Assembly: GCF_963676275.1 (NCBI RefSeq)
Contig: NZ_OY781091.1
Location: 310,001 to 374,000 of the forward strand
Length of the DNA: 64,000 nt
From: an uncultured Cohaesibacter sp.
Lineage (GTDB): Bacteria; Pseudomonadota; Alphaproteobacteria; Rhizobiales; Cohaesibacteraceae
Direction: 5' to 3'
The notes below the pieces were generated by a model that worked only from the letters and a program-made list of their open reading frames with translations, did no database searches and was not told the DNA's origin. The translations under genes were made by a program, and so were the position numbers. How positions within the stretch are numbered: position 1 is the stretch's first letter; each line of letters begins with the position of its first letter. This document shows, piece by piece, positions 27,767 through 36,438 of this stretch.

Positions 27767-29077
27767 CTAACCGGCGTTTTCAGCCCATTCGGCACCATTT
27801 GGATATTCGAAACGATCCAGTGATTCTGCCTTCATGGTGGCGCCATAACCGGGCAGGGGATTGGGATAATAGCGCCCCTGCCGGACCGTCAGTGGTTCAT
27901 GGAAATTCTCGTGCAGATGGTCGACATATTCGAGGACCCGGTTTTCCAGATTGCCTGTCACGGCGATATAGTCGAACAGCACGATATTGAGGGAATATTG
28001 GCAAAGGCCAACGCCGCCGCCATGCGGACAAACCGGTACACCGAATTTCGTAGCCATCAGCAACACGGCCAGAACCTCGTTGACCCCGCCAAGACGTGCC
28101 GGATCCAGCTGGCAGAAATCCATCGCACCGGCCTGGAAAAACTGCTTGAACATCACCCGGTTGTGGGCATGCTCGCCTGTGGCGATGCCAATCGGGCTGA
28201 TCCGGTCGCGGATGGCCTTATGACCCTGAACATCATCCGGGCTGGTCGGTTCCTCGATCCACAGCGGGTTGAACTCGGCCAGACGGCGCATATTCTCCAC
28301 CGCCTGATCCACGTCCCAATTCTGGTTGGCGTCCATCATCAGCTGACGCTCCCAGCCCAGTTCTTCGCGCAGGATCTGGGCGCGGCGCACATCCTGCTCG
28401 ATATCGGCACCGATTTTCTGCTTGAGATGGGTCCAGCCATCGGCCACGGCTTCGCGGGCCAGACGGCGCATCTTTTCTTCCGAATAGCCCAGCCAGCCCG
28501 CGGCCGTGGTATATCCCGGAAAGCCCTTCTCCAGCATCTCTGCCTCGCGGGCCGCCTTGCCCGGCAGCGCCTTGCGCAGCAGGCCAATGGCCTCATAAGG
28601 GGTCAGAACGTCGGAAATATAGGTGAAGTCAACGCAGCGCACCAGCTCTTCCGGGCTCATGTCGACCAACATTTTCCAGACCGGTTTGCCCTGCGATTTG
28701 GCCCACATGTCCCACAGGGCATTGACCAGCGCAGCGGTTGCCAGATGAACCAGACCCTTTTCCGGTCCAACCCAGCGCAACTGGCAGTCCCCGGCCACCA
28801 GCTTGTGCCAGAAAGCGCCGAAATTGGCCGTGATCTCTTCCAGAGTATGGCCAATGACGAACATCTCCGCCAGCTCGCGCGCAGCCACGACGCAAAGATC
28901 GTTGCCCCGGCCAATGGTGAAGGTCAGGCCATGGCCCTCCAGCCCGCTGTCGGTCTGCAGGGTGACATAGGTGGCCGAATAGTCGGAAATTGCATTCATG
29001 GCATCCGAGCCATCAAGATTGCGCGAGGTTGGAAAGCGGATATCGCGCACAAGAACATTGGTGATTTTGGTTGTCAT
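27767..29077 (-). CDS. fucD: L-fuconate dehydratase (enolase superfamily)
   Basis: This 436-residue protein has the enolase-superfamily build of the mandelate racemase subgroup. The base motif LKQKIG (KxK) is followed by metal ligands in MMDANQNW and WIEEPTSPDD, then GIATGEHAHNRV and the characteristic CPHGGGVGLCQY. These and VLEYVDHLHENF match L-fuconate dehydratases, which convert L-fuconate to 2-keto-3-deoxy-L-fuconate. The start at 29077 has GAGG 6 bases upstream. It follows the TRAP permease genes on the same strand, so substrate import and dehydration are likely linked. Related acid-sugar dehydratases remain possible. Confidence 0.88.
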   Translation of the reverse strand: MTTKITNVLVRDIRFPTSRNLDGSDAMNAISDYSATYVTLQTDSGLEGHGLTFTIGRGNDLCVVAARELAEMFVIGHTLEEITANFGAFWHKLVAGDCQLRWVGPEKGLVHLATAALVNALWDMWAKSQGKPVWKMLVDMSPEELVRCVDFTYISDVLTPYEAIGLLRKALPGKAAREAEMLEKGFPGYTTAAGWLGYSEEKMRRLAREAVADGWTHLKQKIGADIEQDVRRAQILREELGWERQLMMDANQNWDVDQAVENMRRLAEFNPLWIEEPTSPDDVQGHKAIRDRISPIGIATGEHAHNRVMFKQFFQAGAMDFCQLDPARLGGVNEVLAVLLMATKFGVPVCPHGGGVGLCQYSLNIVLFDYIAVTGNLENRVLEYVDHLHENFHEPLTVRQGRYYPNPLPGYGATMKAESLDRFEYPNGAEWAENAG

Positions 29078-29170
29078 ATTGAACCTCATTCAATTGGGAG
29101 AGATACAGGCCGCGCGGGCGGCGAAGGGGCGGACCGGTTTACCCGAAAGCCGGTCCGATTGTTTGCTTGA

Positions 29171-30766
29171 TCAGTGGAAGAGCATGGTCAGCTCCGGGAA
29201 GAAGAGCACCAGCAGCAGCACCAGAATCTGGATGCCGATGAAGGGGATGAAGCCCTTGAAAATATCCGGCAGGGTGATGTGTGGTGGCGCGACCGATTTG
29301 AGGAAAAAGGCTGCCGGACCGAAGGGAGGCGACAGGAAGGCCACCTGCATGGCCACCGTGAAGACCACGCCGAACCAGATCGGCACCATTGCTGCCTGAT
29401 CCACCATCGGGCCGAGCAGGCCGAGTTCGGCCCGTGGCAGCTCGACCACGATCGGCAGAAAGACCGGCATGACCAGCAACACGATGCCGACCCAGTCCAT
29501 GAAGGCACCCAGAAACAGGAAGATCACCATCATGATCAGCAGCACGCCATAGGTTGGCATGTCGGCTCCGATGATGAGATTGGCAATATAGGTCGGACCT
29601 CCAGCCATGGTGTAGGCCCCGGCCAGCGCCGTCGCTCCCATGGTGATCGACAGGATCGAGCCGGTCGAAACAAAGGTCTGGCTTGCTGCCTGCTTGATCA
29701 GATTGAAGCTCAGCTCCTTGCGGATGGCAACGATCAGCAGCACGATGATCGAGCCCATGCCCGCCGCTTCCGTGATGCCGGTAATGCCGCCATAAATGGA
29801 GCCCAGAACCACCCCGACGATAATGAAGGGAGCCACAAGGCCTTTCGACATGCGCCATGTTTCGGTGAAAATGGATTGGCCGAAAGCCAGTCTTGTGCCG
29901 ACCGAGCCGATCACCAGCGCCAGCGCTGAAAGCAGATGCTGTTGCAGGGAATAGGGCAGATACTCTTCCGGCCTCAGGCCGCCGAATGCGTTCTGGATTT
30001 CAATCGCTGCGCCATGGACAAGACGCCCGATCCCCCAGACCGCCAGCATCCAGCCCAGCAGCATCAGGAAACACTTGGTCTTTTCAAGGCCGGCAAGCTG
30101 CTCCTCGTCCATTTCCGGCAAGGGTGCCAGCGATGGATTGAGGCGTGTACGGATGATGATATAGATGATGTAGAAGCCCCCCAGCATGAAGCCGGGAAAG
30201 AAAGCGGCCTTGAACAGCGAATGGATCGAGGTTTCTGTGACAAGACCATACATGATCAGGACGATAGAGGGCGGGATCATCGTGCCCAGTGTGCCGCTGG
30301 CGCAGATCGTGCCGATGGCCAGACTCTGGTTATAGCCAAGCCGCAACATCTGCGGCAGCGCGATGAGACCCAGCAGGACCACCTCGCCGCCGATGATGCC
30401 CGACATGGCCGCCATGACGATGGCCATGATGGATGTGACAATCGCGATGCCGCCCCGGGTCCGCGACAGCCACATGTTGAGACTGCTATACATGTCCTTT
30501 GCGATGCCGGATCGTTCCAGCATCAGGGCCATGAAGATGAACAGAGGCACGGAGATCAGCGCATAGTTGGTCAGAACGCCATAGATGCGCTGCGCCAGAA
30601 TATTGAGTGGTCCCATGCCAAAATGGCTAAAAAGCATGCCCGCGCCGAATTTCATCGCCATGACGGCGACAGCGAGCACGCCAGATGCAAATGCTAGTGG
30701 CATGCCGATCGCGAGGAGGAATAGCATCCCCATCAGCAAAACGGCCGAGATTAAACCCGCATCCAT
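29171..30766 (-). CDS. dctM: TRAP transporter large membrane subunit (DctM type)
   Basis: This is a polytopic membrane protein of about 531 residues with the DctM signature segments: GMPLAFASGVLAV, the conserved MSGIIGGEVVLLG and GTLGTMIPPSIVLIMYG in the first half, and MVIFLFLGAFMDW and VAFLSPPFGPAAFFL in the second. It contains an extra soluble loop in the middle and is longer than average (usual about 430). It forms the ion-coupled channel of a TRAP transporter with the small subunit just upstream. The ATG at 30766 follows AAAGGAG by 8 bases, so I prefer it to one 23 codons earlier. Confidence 0.93.
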   Translation of the reverse strand: MDAGLISAVLLMGMLFLLAIGMPLAFASGVLAVAVMAMKFGAGMLFSHFGMGPLNILAQRIYGVLTNYALISVPLFIFMALMLERSGIAKDMYSSLNMWLSRTRGGIAIVTSIMAIVMAAMSGIIGGEVVLLGLIALPQMLRLGYNQSLAIGTICASGTLGTMIPPSIVLIMYGLVTETSIHSLFKAAFFPGFMLGGFYIIYIIIRTRLNPSLAPLPEMDEEQLAGLEKTKCFLMLLGWMLAVWGIGRLVHGAAIEIQNAFGGLRPEEYLPYSLQQHLLSALALVIGSVGTRLAFGQSIFTETWRMSKGLVAPFIIVGVVLGSIYGGITGITEAAGMGSIIVLLIVAIRKELSFNLIKQAASQTFVSTGSILSITMGATALAGAYTMAGGPTYIANLIIGADMPTYGVLLIMMVIFLFLGAFMDWVGIVLLVMPVFLPIVVELPRAELGLLGPMVDQAAMVPIWFGVVFTVAMQVAFLSPPFGPAAFFLKSVAPPHITLPDIFKGFIPFIGIQILVLLLVLFFPELTMLFH

Positions 30767-30895
30767 AGCTCTGGCTCCTTTGATGTGAAGACACAGCTCT
30801 CCCGTTGGTTGTCTCGGCAGCCTTGAAAAGGCCATTGCGACAACCTCAGGCGGTCTTCAGAGTTCGGTTAGAAATGGTTGGTTGTTGGGGGCCGG

Positions 30896-31414
30896 TCAGC
30901 TCTCGCTTTCGCCGTCTTTCCAGTCCATGATCAGGTTGGAAAGTGCCTGCACTGCCATCAGGACGAAGGCAATCAGCAGCAGGGGCTTGAGCGTGGCCGG
31001 AATGGGTGGGTCCCAAGCCGTACCGAAGGTTTCCCAGGAGATCAGCTTGCGAACGGCATCCGTATAGCTGCCCCAGACCAGCGCCAGCACATAGAGCGCA
31101 AGCAGAGCCACGGAAATGACATCAAACACATGCTGGAGCCAGCGCGGGGAAATGTCATAAATGACGGTGATCCTGATATGGGCGCGCTTGCGCATGGCAT
31201 AGACACCGGCAAGCAGATAGACCCCGCCGCAAATCCAGAGCGACAGCTCGTTTGCCCAAAGGGTGGGGCTGACGAAGACATAGCGCATGGTGACTTCATA
31301 GAAAATCACGCAAACGACAATCGGCACGCCCCACATGCTGATGAGCCCCAAAAGGGAAGAAAGATAGTCAATGGGCGACCGTTTTTTCCTAACGTCCTTG
31401 TGAGAAATTGCCAT
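30896..31414 (-). CDS. dctQ: TRAP transporter small membrane subunit (DctQ type)
   Basis: This 172-residue protein has four predicted membrane helices, with DctQ-typical features such as VTMRYVFVSPTLWANELSLW and RAHIRITVIYDISPRW. It pairs with the large subunit encoded 130 bp downstream. The start has GGAGG 8 bases upstream. Unlike the usual arrangement, the solute-binding gene is not directly beside it: a GntR regulator gene lies between. Confidence 0.92.
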   Translation of the reverse strand: MAISHKDVRKKRSPIDYLSSLLGLISMWGVPIVVCVIFYEVTMRYVFVSPTLWANELSLWICGGVYLLAGVYAMRKRAHIRITVIYDISPRWLQHVFDVISVALLALYVLALVWGSYTDAVRKLISWETFGTAWDPPIPATLKPLLLIAFVLMAVQALSNLIMDWKDGESES

Positions 31415-31528
31415 CTCACATTCCTCCTATCTGGCAACAGGTGCGCCTCATCAGAGGCGTCCTCATTGTCAACTGATGACGGACGGTCGCAGGAATGAAG
31501 ATGTCTCTTCATCCTTCAGGGGCTGCGA

Positions 31529-32335
31529 TCACTCCTTTTTCAAGTCTTCCAGAACATGCAGGCGCTCCATGATGGCAAGAACAATGTCATCCTTGTCAGA
31601 TGGATTGTCCCGATCTACCCCTTCCTCAAGGAAGGGAACGCCGAAATTCTTGCAATGGATCTGCATGGCCCTGCGAGCCGCTTCAGGATCTCGCGCTTCC
31701 AGCGCGTCAAGAATGACTTCATGTTCTCTTTGAACGGCCACGATATTTTCCTTGGCACCCAGTATCTGACGACGGATACGGGCCCAGTTCGGGAACCGTT
31801 CACGCACGCTCCAGAGTTGGTCCATGATGGTGATGAACATGGAATTCTGGGTTGCCCTGGCGATTTCCATATGAAAGTCCGAATCATATCTGTCCAGCTC
31901 ATGCACTGGAAGGTCCGGTTCTGTCATTTTCCGAAGGATCTCGCGCAATTCCGCGATCTTCTCTTCGGAAATCGAAAGGGCCGCCACCGCAGCAATGTCA
32001 GCTTCAAACCAGTATCGGGCTTCGACCAGCTCGGAAAAGCTGCATCCGTCAATCAGTCCGGGTCTGTTGCTTGGCAATCTCTGGGCGACAAATGCTCCAT
32101 ATCCAAACCGGGTTTCGACATAACCCATCATTTCAAGCGATATCATGGCCTCGCGAATGGTGGGGCGGCTGACCTGCAGCAGCTCCACCAATTCAGCATC
32201 GGGTGGCATTTTCTGCCCCAGCTCAAGCGCGCCCTTGCGAATAAGGTCAGCAATCTGATCGGCAACGACGCGGTATCGCGGCAAAGGCGCCGCCGCCGGA
32301 GTGATTGCCAATTTATGCTTCAATTCCTTGGACAT
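31529..32335 (-). CDS. GntR/FadR family transcriptional regulator
   Basis: This 268-residue protein has an N-terminal winged helix (RYRVVADQIADLIRKGALEL, VSRPTIREAMISLEMMGYVE) and a C-terminal helical FCD-type domain with the metal/ligand-binding pattern DSDFHMEIARAT. It is encoded between the TRAP solute-binding and membrane subunit genes of the L-fuconate cluster and most likely represses that cluster until a sugar acid binds. The start at 32335 has GAGGGA upstream. A candidate operator is the inverted repeat at 33650-33662. Confidence 0.92.
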   Translation of the reverse strand: MSKELKHKLAITPAAAPLPRYRVVADQIADLIRKGALELGQKMPPDAELVELLQVSRPTIREAMISLEMMGYVETRFGYGAFVAQRLPSNRPGLIDGCSFSELVEARYWFEADIAAVAALSISEEKIAELREILRKMTEPDLPVHELDRYDSDFHMEIARATQNSMFITIMDQLWSVRERFPNWARIRRQILGAKENIVAVQREHEVILDALEARDPEAARRAMQIHCKNFGVPFLEEGVDRDNPSDKDDIVLAIMERLHVLEDLKKE

Positions 32336-32539
32336 GTTCCCTCGCCAATAGTTCGCTGATTTTCCTGTAAGCACCGTATCCGATAAGGATCCGGTTTCAA
32401 ATCAAGGCAAATCAATACAATGTCTATTTGCAGACTACAATATTGCAAAGTCAGTCGTAACGAGAACAAAGCTCAAGCTGGTTGGGTCGATTTCCCGCCT
32501 GAATTCGGCAAATCGACCTTTATTACTGCGATGGATCCT

Positions 32540-33574
32540 TTACTTTTTGTCTCCAAGGCCAATGCGATCCAGAAACTGGATATGGCTCTGAACCAGCTTG
32601 TCCGTTTCCGGCGTCTTTTTGGCCCATTCCAGCCAGCGTGTCTTGGCCGCAGCACGGAAGGTGGCGCGATCCTCGGCCGACCAGTTATGCAGGGTGACGC
32701 CAGCCGCAGGAGATTTGGCCGCCGCTTCGCCATTCAGAACCAGAGTTTTCATCATCAGATTCATCGACAGTTTCTGCATGGCAGTTTCCAGAATCAACTG
32801 ATGGGCCTTTGGCATTGCGTCCCAGACATCCTTGTTGCAGGCCAGATGGTCTGCCGACATGGAATGAAAACCCGGATAGGTGGTTTCCTTGACCACATCA
32901 TAAAGGCCAAGGCGGTAATTGTTGGTCAGGGTCGAGGCATCCGCGCCGTCAATGATCTTGGTCTCAAGAGCGGTGAAGATCTCGTTGAAATCCATCACCA
33001 CAGGCTTGGCTCCCAGCGAGGCGAAAATCTCCGATTCCATTCCCGGAGGGGAACGGAACTTGAAGCCCTCAAGATCTTTCACGCCTTTCAGCGGGCGCGA
33101 CGAGACCAGAGATTCCTGACCACCCATGAAGGCGCCGACAAACTGCATGTTATAGCCGTTATAGAGCTCGTTAATGGCCTGTTTGCCGCCGCCATAATAG
33201 ATCCATGACATGAACTGAAGCGGATTGTCATAGCCCCCCATGACATCTGCGACAAACTGGAATGCCGGATTCTTCCCCGTCTGATAGCTGCCGTTGGTCA
33301 TGTCGCAGCTGGCCACGCCATTGCGCACGGCGTCGAAGGTTTCTGACGATTTGACCAGCGATCCCGAATAATAGATCTCGACGTCGATATTGCCGTCACC
33401 CATGGTGCGAACGTCATCTTCAAACTGCTTGATCAACTCTCCGGTGGTAGATTCCGCCGTGGTCGTTGTTGCGATGGTCAAGGATGTATGCTCGGCCTGA
33501 GCGGCTCCTCCCATAAAGGCCACAAGAGCGCTCGCTGCCAAAAGACGCGCCGAAAGGCTCAAATATCTTTTCAT
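32540..33574 (-). CDS. dctP: TRAP transporter solute-binding protein (DctP type)
   Basis: This 344-residue protein starts with a cleavable signal peptide (KRYLSLSARLLAASALVAF, cut after AQA) and then has the DctP fold: FEDDVRTMGDGNIDVEIYYS, DLEGFKFRSPPGMES, and an Arg (KFRSPPG) where the carboxylate of the ligand is usually held. It is secreted to the periplasm and would deliver an acid sugar, probably L-fuconate or a relative by context. GGAGGACC precedes the start. It is the first gene of the leftward cluster and is expected to be the best expressed. Confidence 0.92.
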   Translation of the reverse strand: MKRYLSLSARLLAASALVAFMGGAAQAEHTSLTIATTTTAESTTGELIKQFEDDVRTMGDGNIDVEIYYSGSLVKSSETFDAVRNGVASCDMTNGSYQTGKNPAFQFVADVMGGYDNPLQFMSWIYYGGGKQAINELYNGYNMQFVGAFMGGQESLVSSRPLKGVKDLEGFKFRSPPGMESEIFASLGAKPVVMDFNEIFTALETKIIDGADASTLTNNYRLGLYDVVKETTYPGFHSMSADHLACNKDVWDAMPKAHQLILETAMQKLSMNLMMKTLVLNGEAAAKSPAAGVTLHNWSAEDRATFRAAAKTRWLEWAKKTPETDKLVQSHIQFLDRIGLGDKK

Positions 33575-33628
33575 GATCAGGGTCCTCCAATTTCCCAAAA
33601 ATCCAGATAATTTCTAAATGGTCATACT

Positions 33629-33662
33629 GTCATATTATTAGATTGAAAGATTGTCAAACAAT
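33629..33662 (-). promoter_or_regulatory. Candidate promoter and GntR operator upstream of dctP
   Basis: On the minus strand a perfect -35 box TTGACA (33657-33652) lies 17 bases from TATGAC (33634-33629). The -35 box overlaps the inverted repeat ATTGT-caa-ACAAT at 33650-33662, which fits the TNGTNNNACNA pattern of FadR-type GntR regulators. Binding there would block the promoter. This is read from sequence alone. Confidence 0.6.
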
Positions 33663-33941
33663 ATTACATTGTTGATGGTGGGACCCTTGGCAAAAATTGC
33701 CAGTCTCTTGAAAAGGCGCATAAAACTTCCGGGAAATATCGCCGAGCGTGTGGACTGGAAGATGGAGGCTGGCCAGTTGTCTGCTTTGCAGAGAGCTGGG
33801 AAGCGAAAGGGCTTGCCCACAATTGTTGCTCATCGTGGGGCAATGACCCGGATCAAAATCATCTGCCATCCGATTGGACGGATGGCTGGCGGGGCCAATG
33901 AGCAAAAGACTGTGCGCGGATCAAAGCGCAAGGCCGCGCAC
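33663..33941. other. Intergenic region without recognised gene
   Basis: The stretch from the dctP start to the next gene is 451 bases. Beside the promoter at its left and the terminator at its right, I see nothing gene-like. A plus-strand open frame crosses it and runs into the next gene, but it has no recognisable similarity. Confidence 0.5.
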
Positions 33942-33965
33942 AAAAAAAGGGGCTTTGAAAGCCCC
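33942..33965 (-). terminator. Rho-independent terminator after the Gfo/Idh/MocA gene
   Basis: On the minus strand GGGGCTTT and AAAGCCCC form an 8-bp stem followed by seven T residues, about 60 bases after the stop codon of the oxidoreductase gene. Confidence 0.9.
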
Positions 33966-34025
33966 TCTCGTTGTTATGCGTCGATGCGCCAGATTAAGGA
34001 AAGCTACACCTTAGAAGAGATGCGG

Positions 34026-35015
34026 TCAGGACACGTCAACCCAGCCATCGCTCAGATCCGCAGCATAGAGCGCATCGATTGCCGCCTGATTGGCGCGGGA
34101 CTCTTCAAGGCTGAAGAGGGGAACATCCTGCCCGGCAATCTTGTCGCCGAAGGCCTCGATTTGCAGCTGATACTGATGGGCAGACTGGAAGGCCCATTTC
34201 TTCATTTCGCTGCGATTGGCGTTGTAAAGACAGACATTGACCGCATCATAATTGAGCGCATTGAAGGGAGCGGTCACTTCGATCAATCCCTTGTCGCCAT
34301 GAAAGGCCATACTCTGGCGCAGGGCCAATTGTGTCGAGCAATAGAAGGTCATGTCGAAGCTGCCGAAATCATATTGGCAGTTGGCATAGATATCCGTGCC
34401 GAAATCAGGGTCGCGCACGATTGAGGCTCTGGCCCGGACCGGTTCCCTGCCTGTTGCAAAGCGTGCGGTAACGGTTGGATAAACGCCGATATCGGGCAGC
34501 CCACCACCACCAAGCTCAACCTTGTTGCGCATATTGTTCGGGTCGACATTATAATAGCTGAAGACCCCCTGAATATGCCGCAAGGTACCGATCTCGCCAT
34601 CGGCGATCAGCGAACGCACGAGCGCCCATTGCGGATGATAGGTCACCATGAAGGCTTCGCTGGCCACCCGTCCGCTCTTGTCTCTGGCTGCGATCAGTTC
34701 GTCGATCTCTCGGGCGTGCAGCGAAATCGGCTTTTCGCACAGCACATGTTTGCCCGCTTCCAGACAACGCCTTGTCCATTCGACATGCTGCGAGGTGGGA
34801 AGTGGAATATAGATTGCGTCCACTTCCGAGCTTGCCAGCAGCTCTTCATAACTGCCAAAGGCTAAAGGCATGCCAAATCTCTTGGCGAATGCATCTGCGC
34901 TTTGCTGATTTCTGCTGGCGACAGCGTGAAGGGAACCGTTTCTGGAAGCCTGTATTGCAGGCACCAGCTGTTCACGCGCAATGCGTGCGGTTCCAAGAAT
35001 ACCCCAACGGATCAT
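34026..35015 (-). CDS. Gfo/Idh/MocA family oxidoreductase
   Basis: This 329-residue protein has an N-terminal Rossmann domain (WGILGTARIAREQLVPAI, IYIPLPTSQH, CEKPISL with the EKP motif) and the C-terminal alpha/beta domain with GLPDIGVYP (Asp/His-type catalytic region). It is similar to glucose-fructose oxidoreductase- and xylose dehydrogenase-like enzymes and should oxidise a sugar or polyol with NAD(P). It is near the L-fuconate genes but is separated by its own terminator. The start has GGGAGAGG upstream. The substrate is unknown. Confidence 0.9.
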   Translation of the reverse strand: MIRWGILGTARIAREQLVPAIQASRNGSLHAVASRNQQSADAFAKRFGMPLAFGSYEELLASSEVDAIYIPLPTSQHVEWTRRCLEAGKHVLCEKPISLHAREIDELIAARDKSGRVASEAFMVTYHPQWALVRSLIADGEIGTLRHIQGVFSYYNVDPNNMRNKVELGGGGLPDIGVYPTVTARFATGREPVRARASIVRDPDFGTDIYANCQYDFGSFDMTFYCSTQLALRQSMAFHGDKGLIEVTAPFNALNYDAVNVCLYNANRSEMKKWAFQSAHQYQLQIEAFGDKIAGQDVPLFSLEESRANQAAIDALYAADLSDGWVDVS

Positions 35016-35166
35016 TTTCCTCTCCCATGTTCCTTATGCCGTTCTAACAGTTGATATATCGCGAAAACATTAGGCAAAACCACATTTTCGCTCTGTTTTT
35101 TGCCACATTCGCCTTTAAATCAGGCTCGGTGATACATAAATCCCAAACGAAACCAGCAAGAGTAAT

Positions 35167-35502
35167 TTGACACGGAGTGTGGTGGTGCCAAAATTCAATT
35201 TGTTTTTCCAATCGAATCGTTTGCCTCCAACCTTTGAAGATGGCGAGAAGGAACTGGCCGCCTTGAAAGTCTGGAGCGAATCCTTTGAGAAATATGTTGT
35301 CAATCCTGGCAGCGTTCTCAAGCAGAGCCTGATGGTAACAAAAGATGAAGTCAAGCAGGTGACCCCCGGCGAAGTCCTTTCCGCCTATGCGGAAATCGAA
35401 GCCATCAACAAGGATGAAGCCGTTGCAGTGGCCAAAAGCTGGCCAATTCTGGAAAATGGCTTTGTCATGATTTCCGAAGTCGTTGACTTCGAGACCGAAT
35501 AA
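35167..35502 (+). CDS. Small YCII-like domain protein
   Basis: This is a 111-residue frame starting at a TTG; GTG codons at 35179-35187 are alternative starts, the later ones better placed behind GGAG. The sequence has the layout of the YCII/DGPF dimeric alpha-beta-barrel domain: an N-terminal region with KFNLFFQSNR, then AYAEIEAINKDEAVAVAKSW and ENGFVMISEV. This is the usual end of such domains, where residues from a deAvaiAk helix close the fold. The function is unknown; the family includes diverse small enzymes and sigma-factor-linked proteins. It is isolated between divergent and following genes. Confidence 0.6.
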   Translation: MTRSVVVPKFNLFFQSNRLPPTFEDGEKELAALKVWSESFEKYVVNPGSVLKQSLMVTKDEVKQVTPGEVLSAYAEIEAINKDEAVAVAKSWPILENGFVMISEVVDFETE

Positions 35503-35673
35503 GTCAAGGCCCCCCCAATAAACTGCCTTTGTCAGGCTGTCAGCCCGGAATGCCAAGCCCCCGTAACCGCGCATGCAAGCTGCGTTGGTGATACGAAAAT
35601 TCTTGCATGATTTTGCAAAACAATGCATAAAGCAGCAAAATGATGCAAATTCTCGTAAATCTTGGCATTCCGT

Positions 35674-36438
35674 ATGGCAGATCTGACCCTCAACAATCCC
35701 CATGTAAGACAGGATTTGCTGCTTTCCAGACTGGAAGGCGGCGAACAGCTGGTGGCAACCCGGCTGGCTGAGGAATTCGATATATCCATCGATACCATTC
35801 GCCGGGACCTTCTGGCGCTGGAAGACCGCGGCCTTGCCCGCCGTGTAAGGGGCGGAGCGATCCCCGTCCGCTCAGCTGCCATTCCCTTTGCACAAAGACA
35901 GAATGAACCGCAGATCGAGCATGACCGCCTGATAAGGGCCAGCCTGCCGCTGATCCATGCGGGCATGAGCATCATTCTGGGTGGAGGGACAACTCAAACC
36001 CATCTCGCCGCGAAGCTTGAGCCGCTTGAAAATCTGTTTGTCATCACTCCCGCTCCGGCAATTGCCTCTATCATGCTGGAGAAGGGCATTGCGACCCATC
36101 TTGTCGGCGGACGCATGAGCCCTTGGGGAGGCTGTGCCGTTGGGGCGGATGCAGAAGCGGCGCTTTCAAATCTCGCCGCCGATCTTGCTTTCCCTGCCAT
36201 CTGCGGCCTTGATCCGAATTTTGGCCTCAGCATGGACCATGCGGACGAAGCCAGCATGACCCGTTGCCTGATCCGGGCCGCCAGCGAAACCGTGCTGGTC
36301 TGCGCGTCAGAGAAAATAGGCCAGCGCGCGCGCCATCGTATTCTACCCATTCCGGACATAACCAAAATCGTGACCGATGCAGAGGAAAGACTGATGCAGC
36401 CTTTCAAGGATGCCGGTGCGGAGATCATTTATGCATAA
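35674..36438 (+). CDS. DeoR family transcriptional regulator
   Basis: This 254-residue protein has the N-terminal DeoR helix-turn-helix (LVATRLAEEFDISIDTIRRD, RGLARRVRGGAIPV) and a sugar-phosphate-sensing C-terminal domain of the isomerase-like fold (IILGGGTTQTHLAAKL, LVGGRM, CASEKIGQ). I chose the ATG at 35674 over an upstream TTG. Its stop codon overlaps the start of the MFS gene by 8 bases, so the two are coupled. The regulator probably controls this transporter in response to a phosphorylated sugar. Confidence 0.92.
   Translation: MADLTLNNPHVRQDLLLSRLEGGEQLVATRLAEEFDISIDTIRRDLLALEDRGLARRVRGGAIPVRSAAIPFAQRQNEPQIEHDRLIRASLPLIHAGMSIILGGGTTQTHLAAKLEPLENLFVITPAPAIASIMLEKGIATHLVGGRMSPWGGCAVGADAEAALSNLAADLAFPAICGLDPNFGLSMDHADEASMTRCLIRAASETVLVCASEKIGQRARHRILPIPDITKIVTDAEERLMQPFKDAGAEIIYA

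Noticed and set aside
27899..29170. Plus-strand open frame of 423 codons opposite fucD
   Set aside because: The minus strand encodes a complete enolase-superfamily enzyme; the plus frame has no recognisable domain.
33651..34424. Plus-strand open frame of 257 codons crossing an intergenic region
   Set aside because: Half of it is antisense to the Gfo/Idh/MocA gene, it crosses a strong terminator, and it resembles no family.
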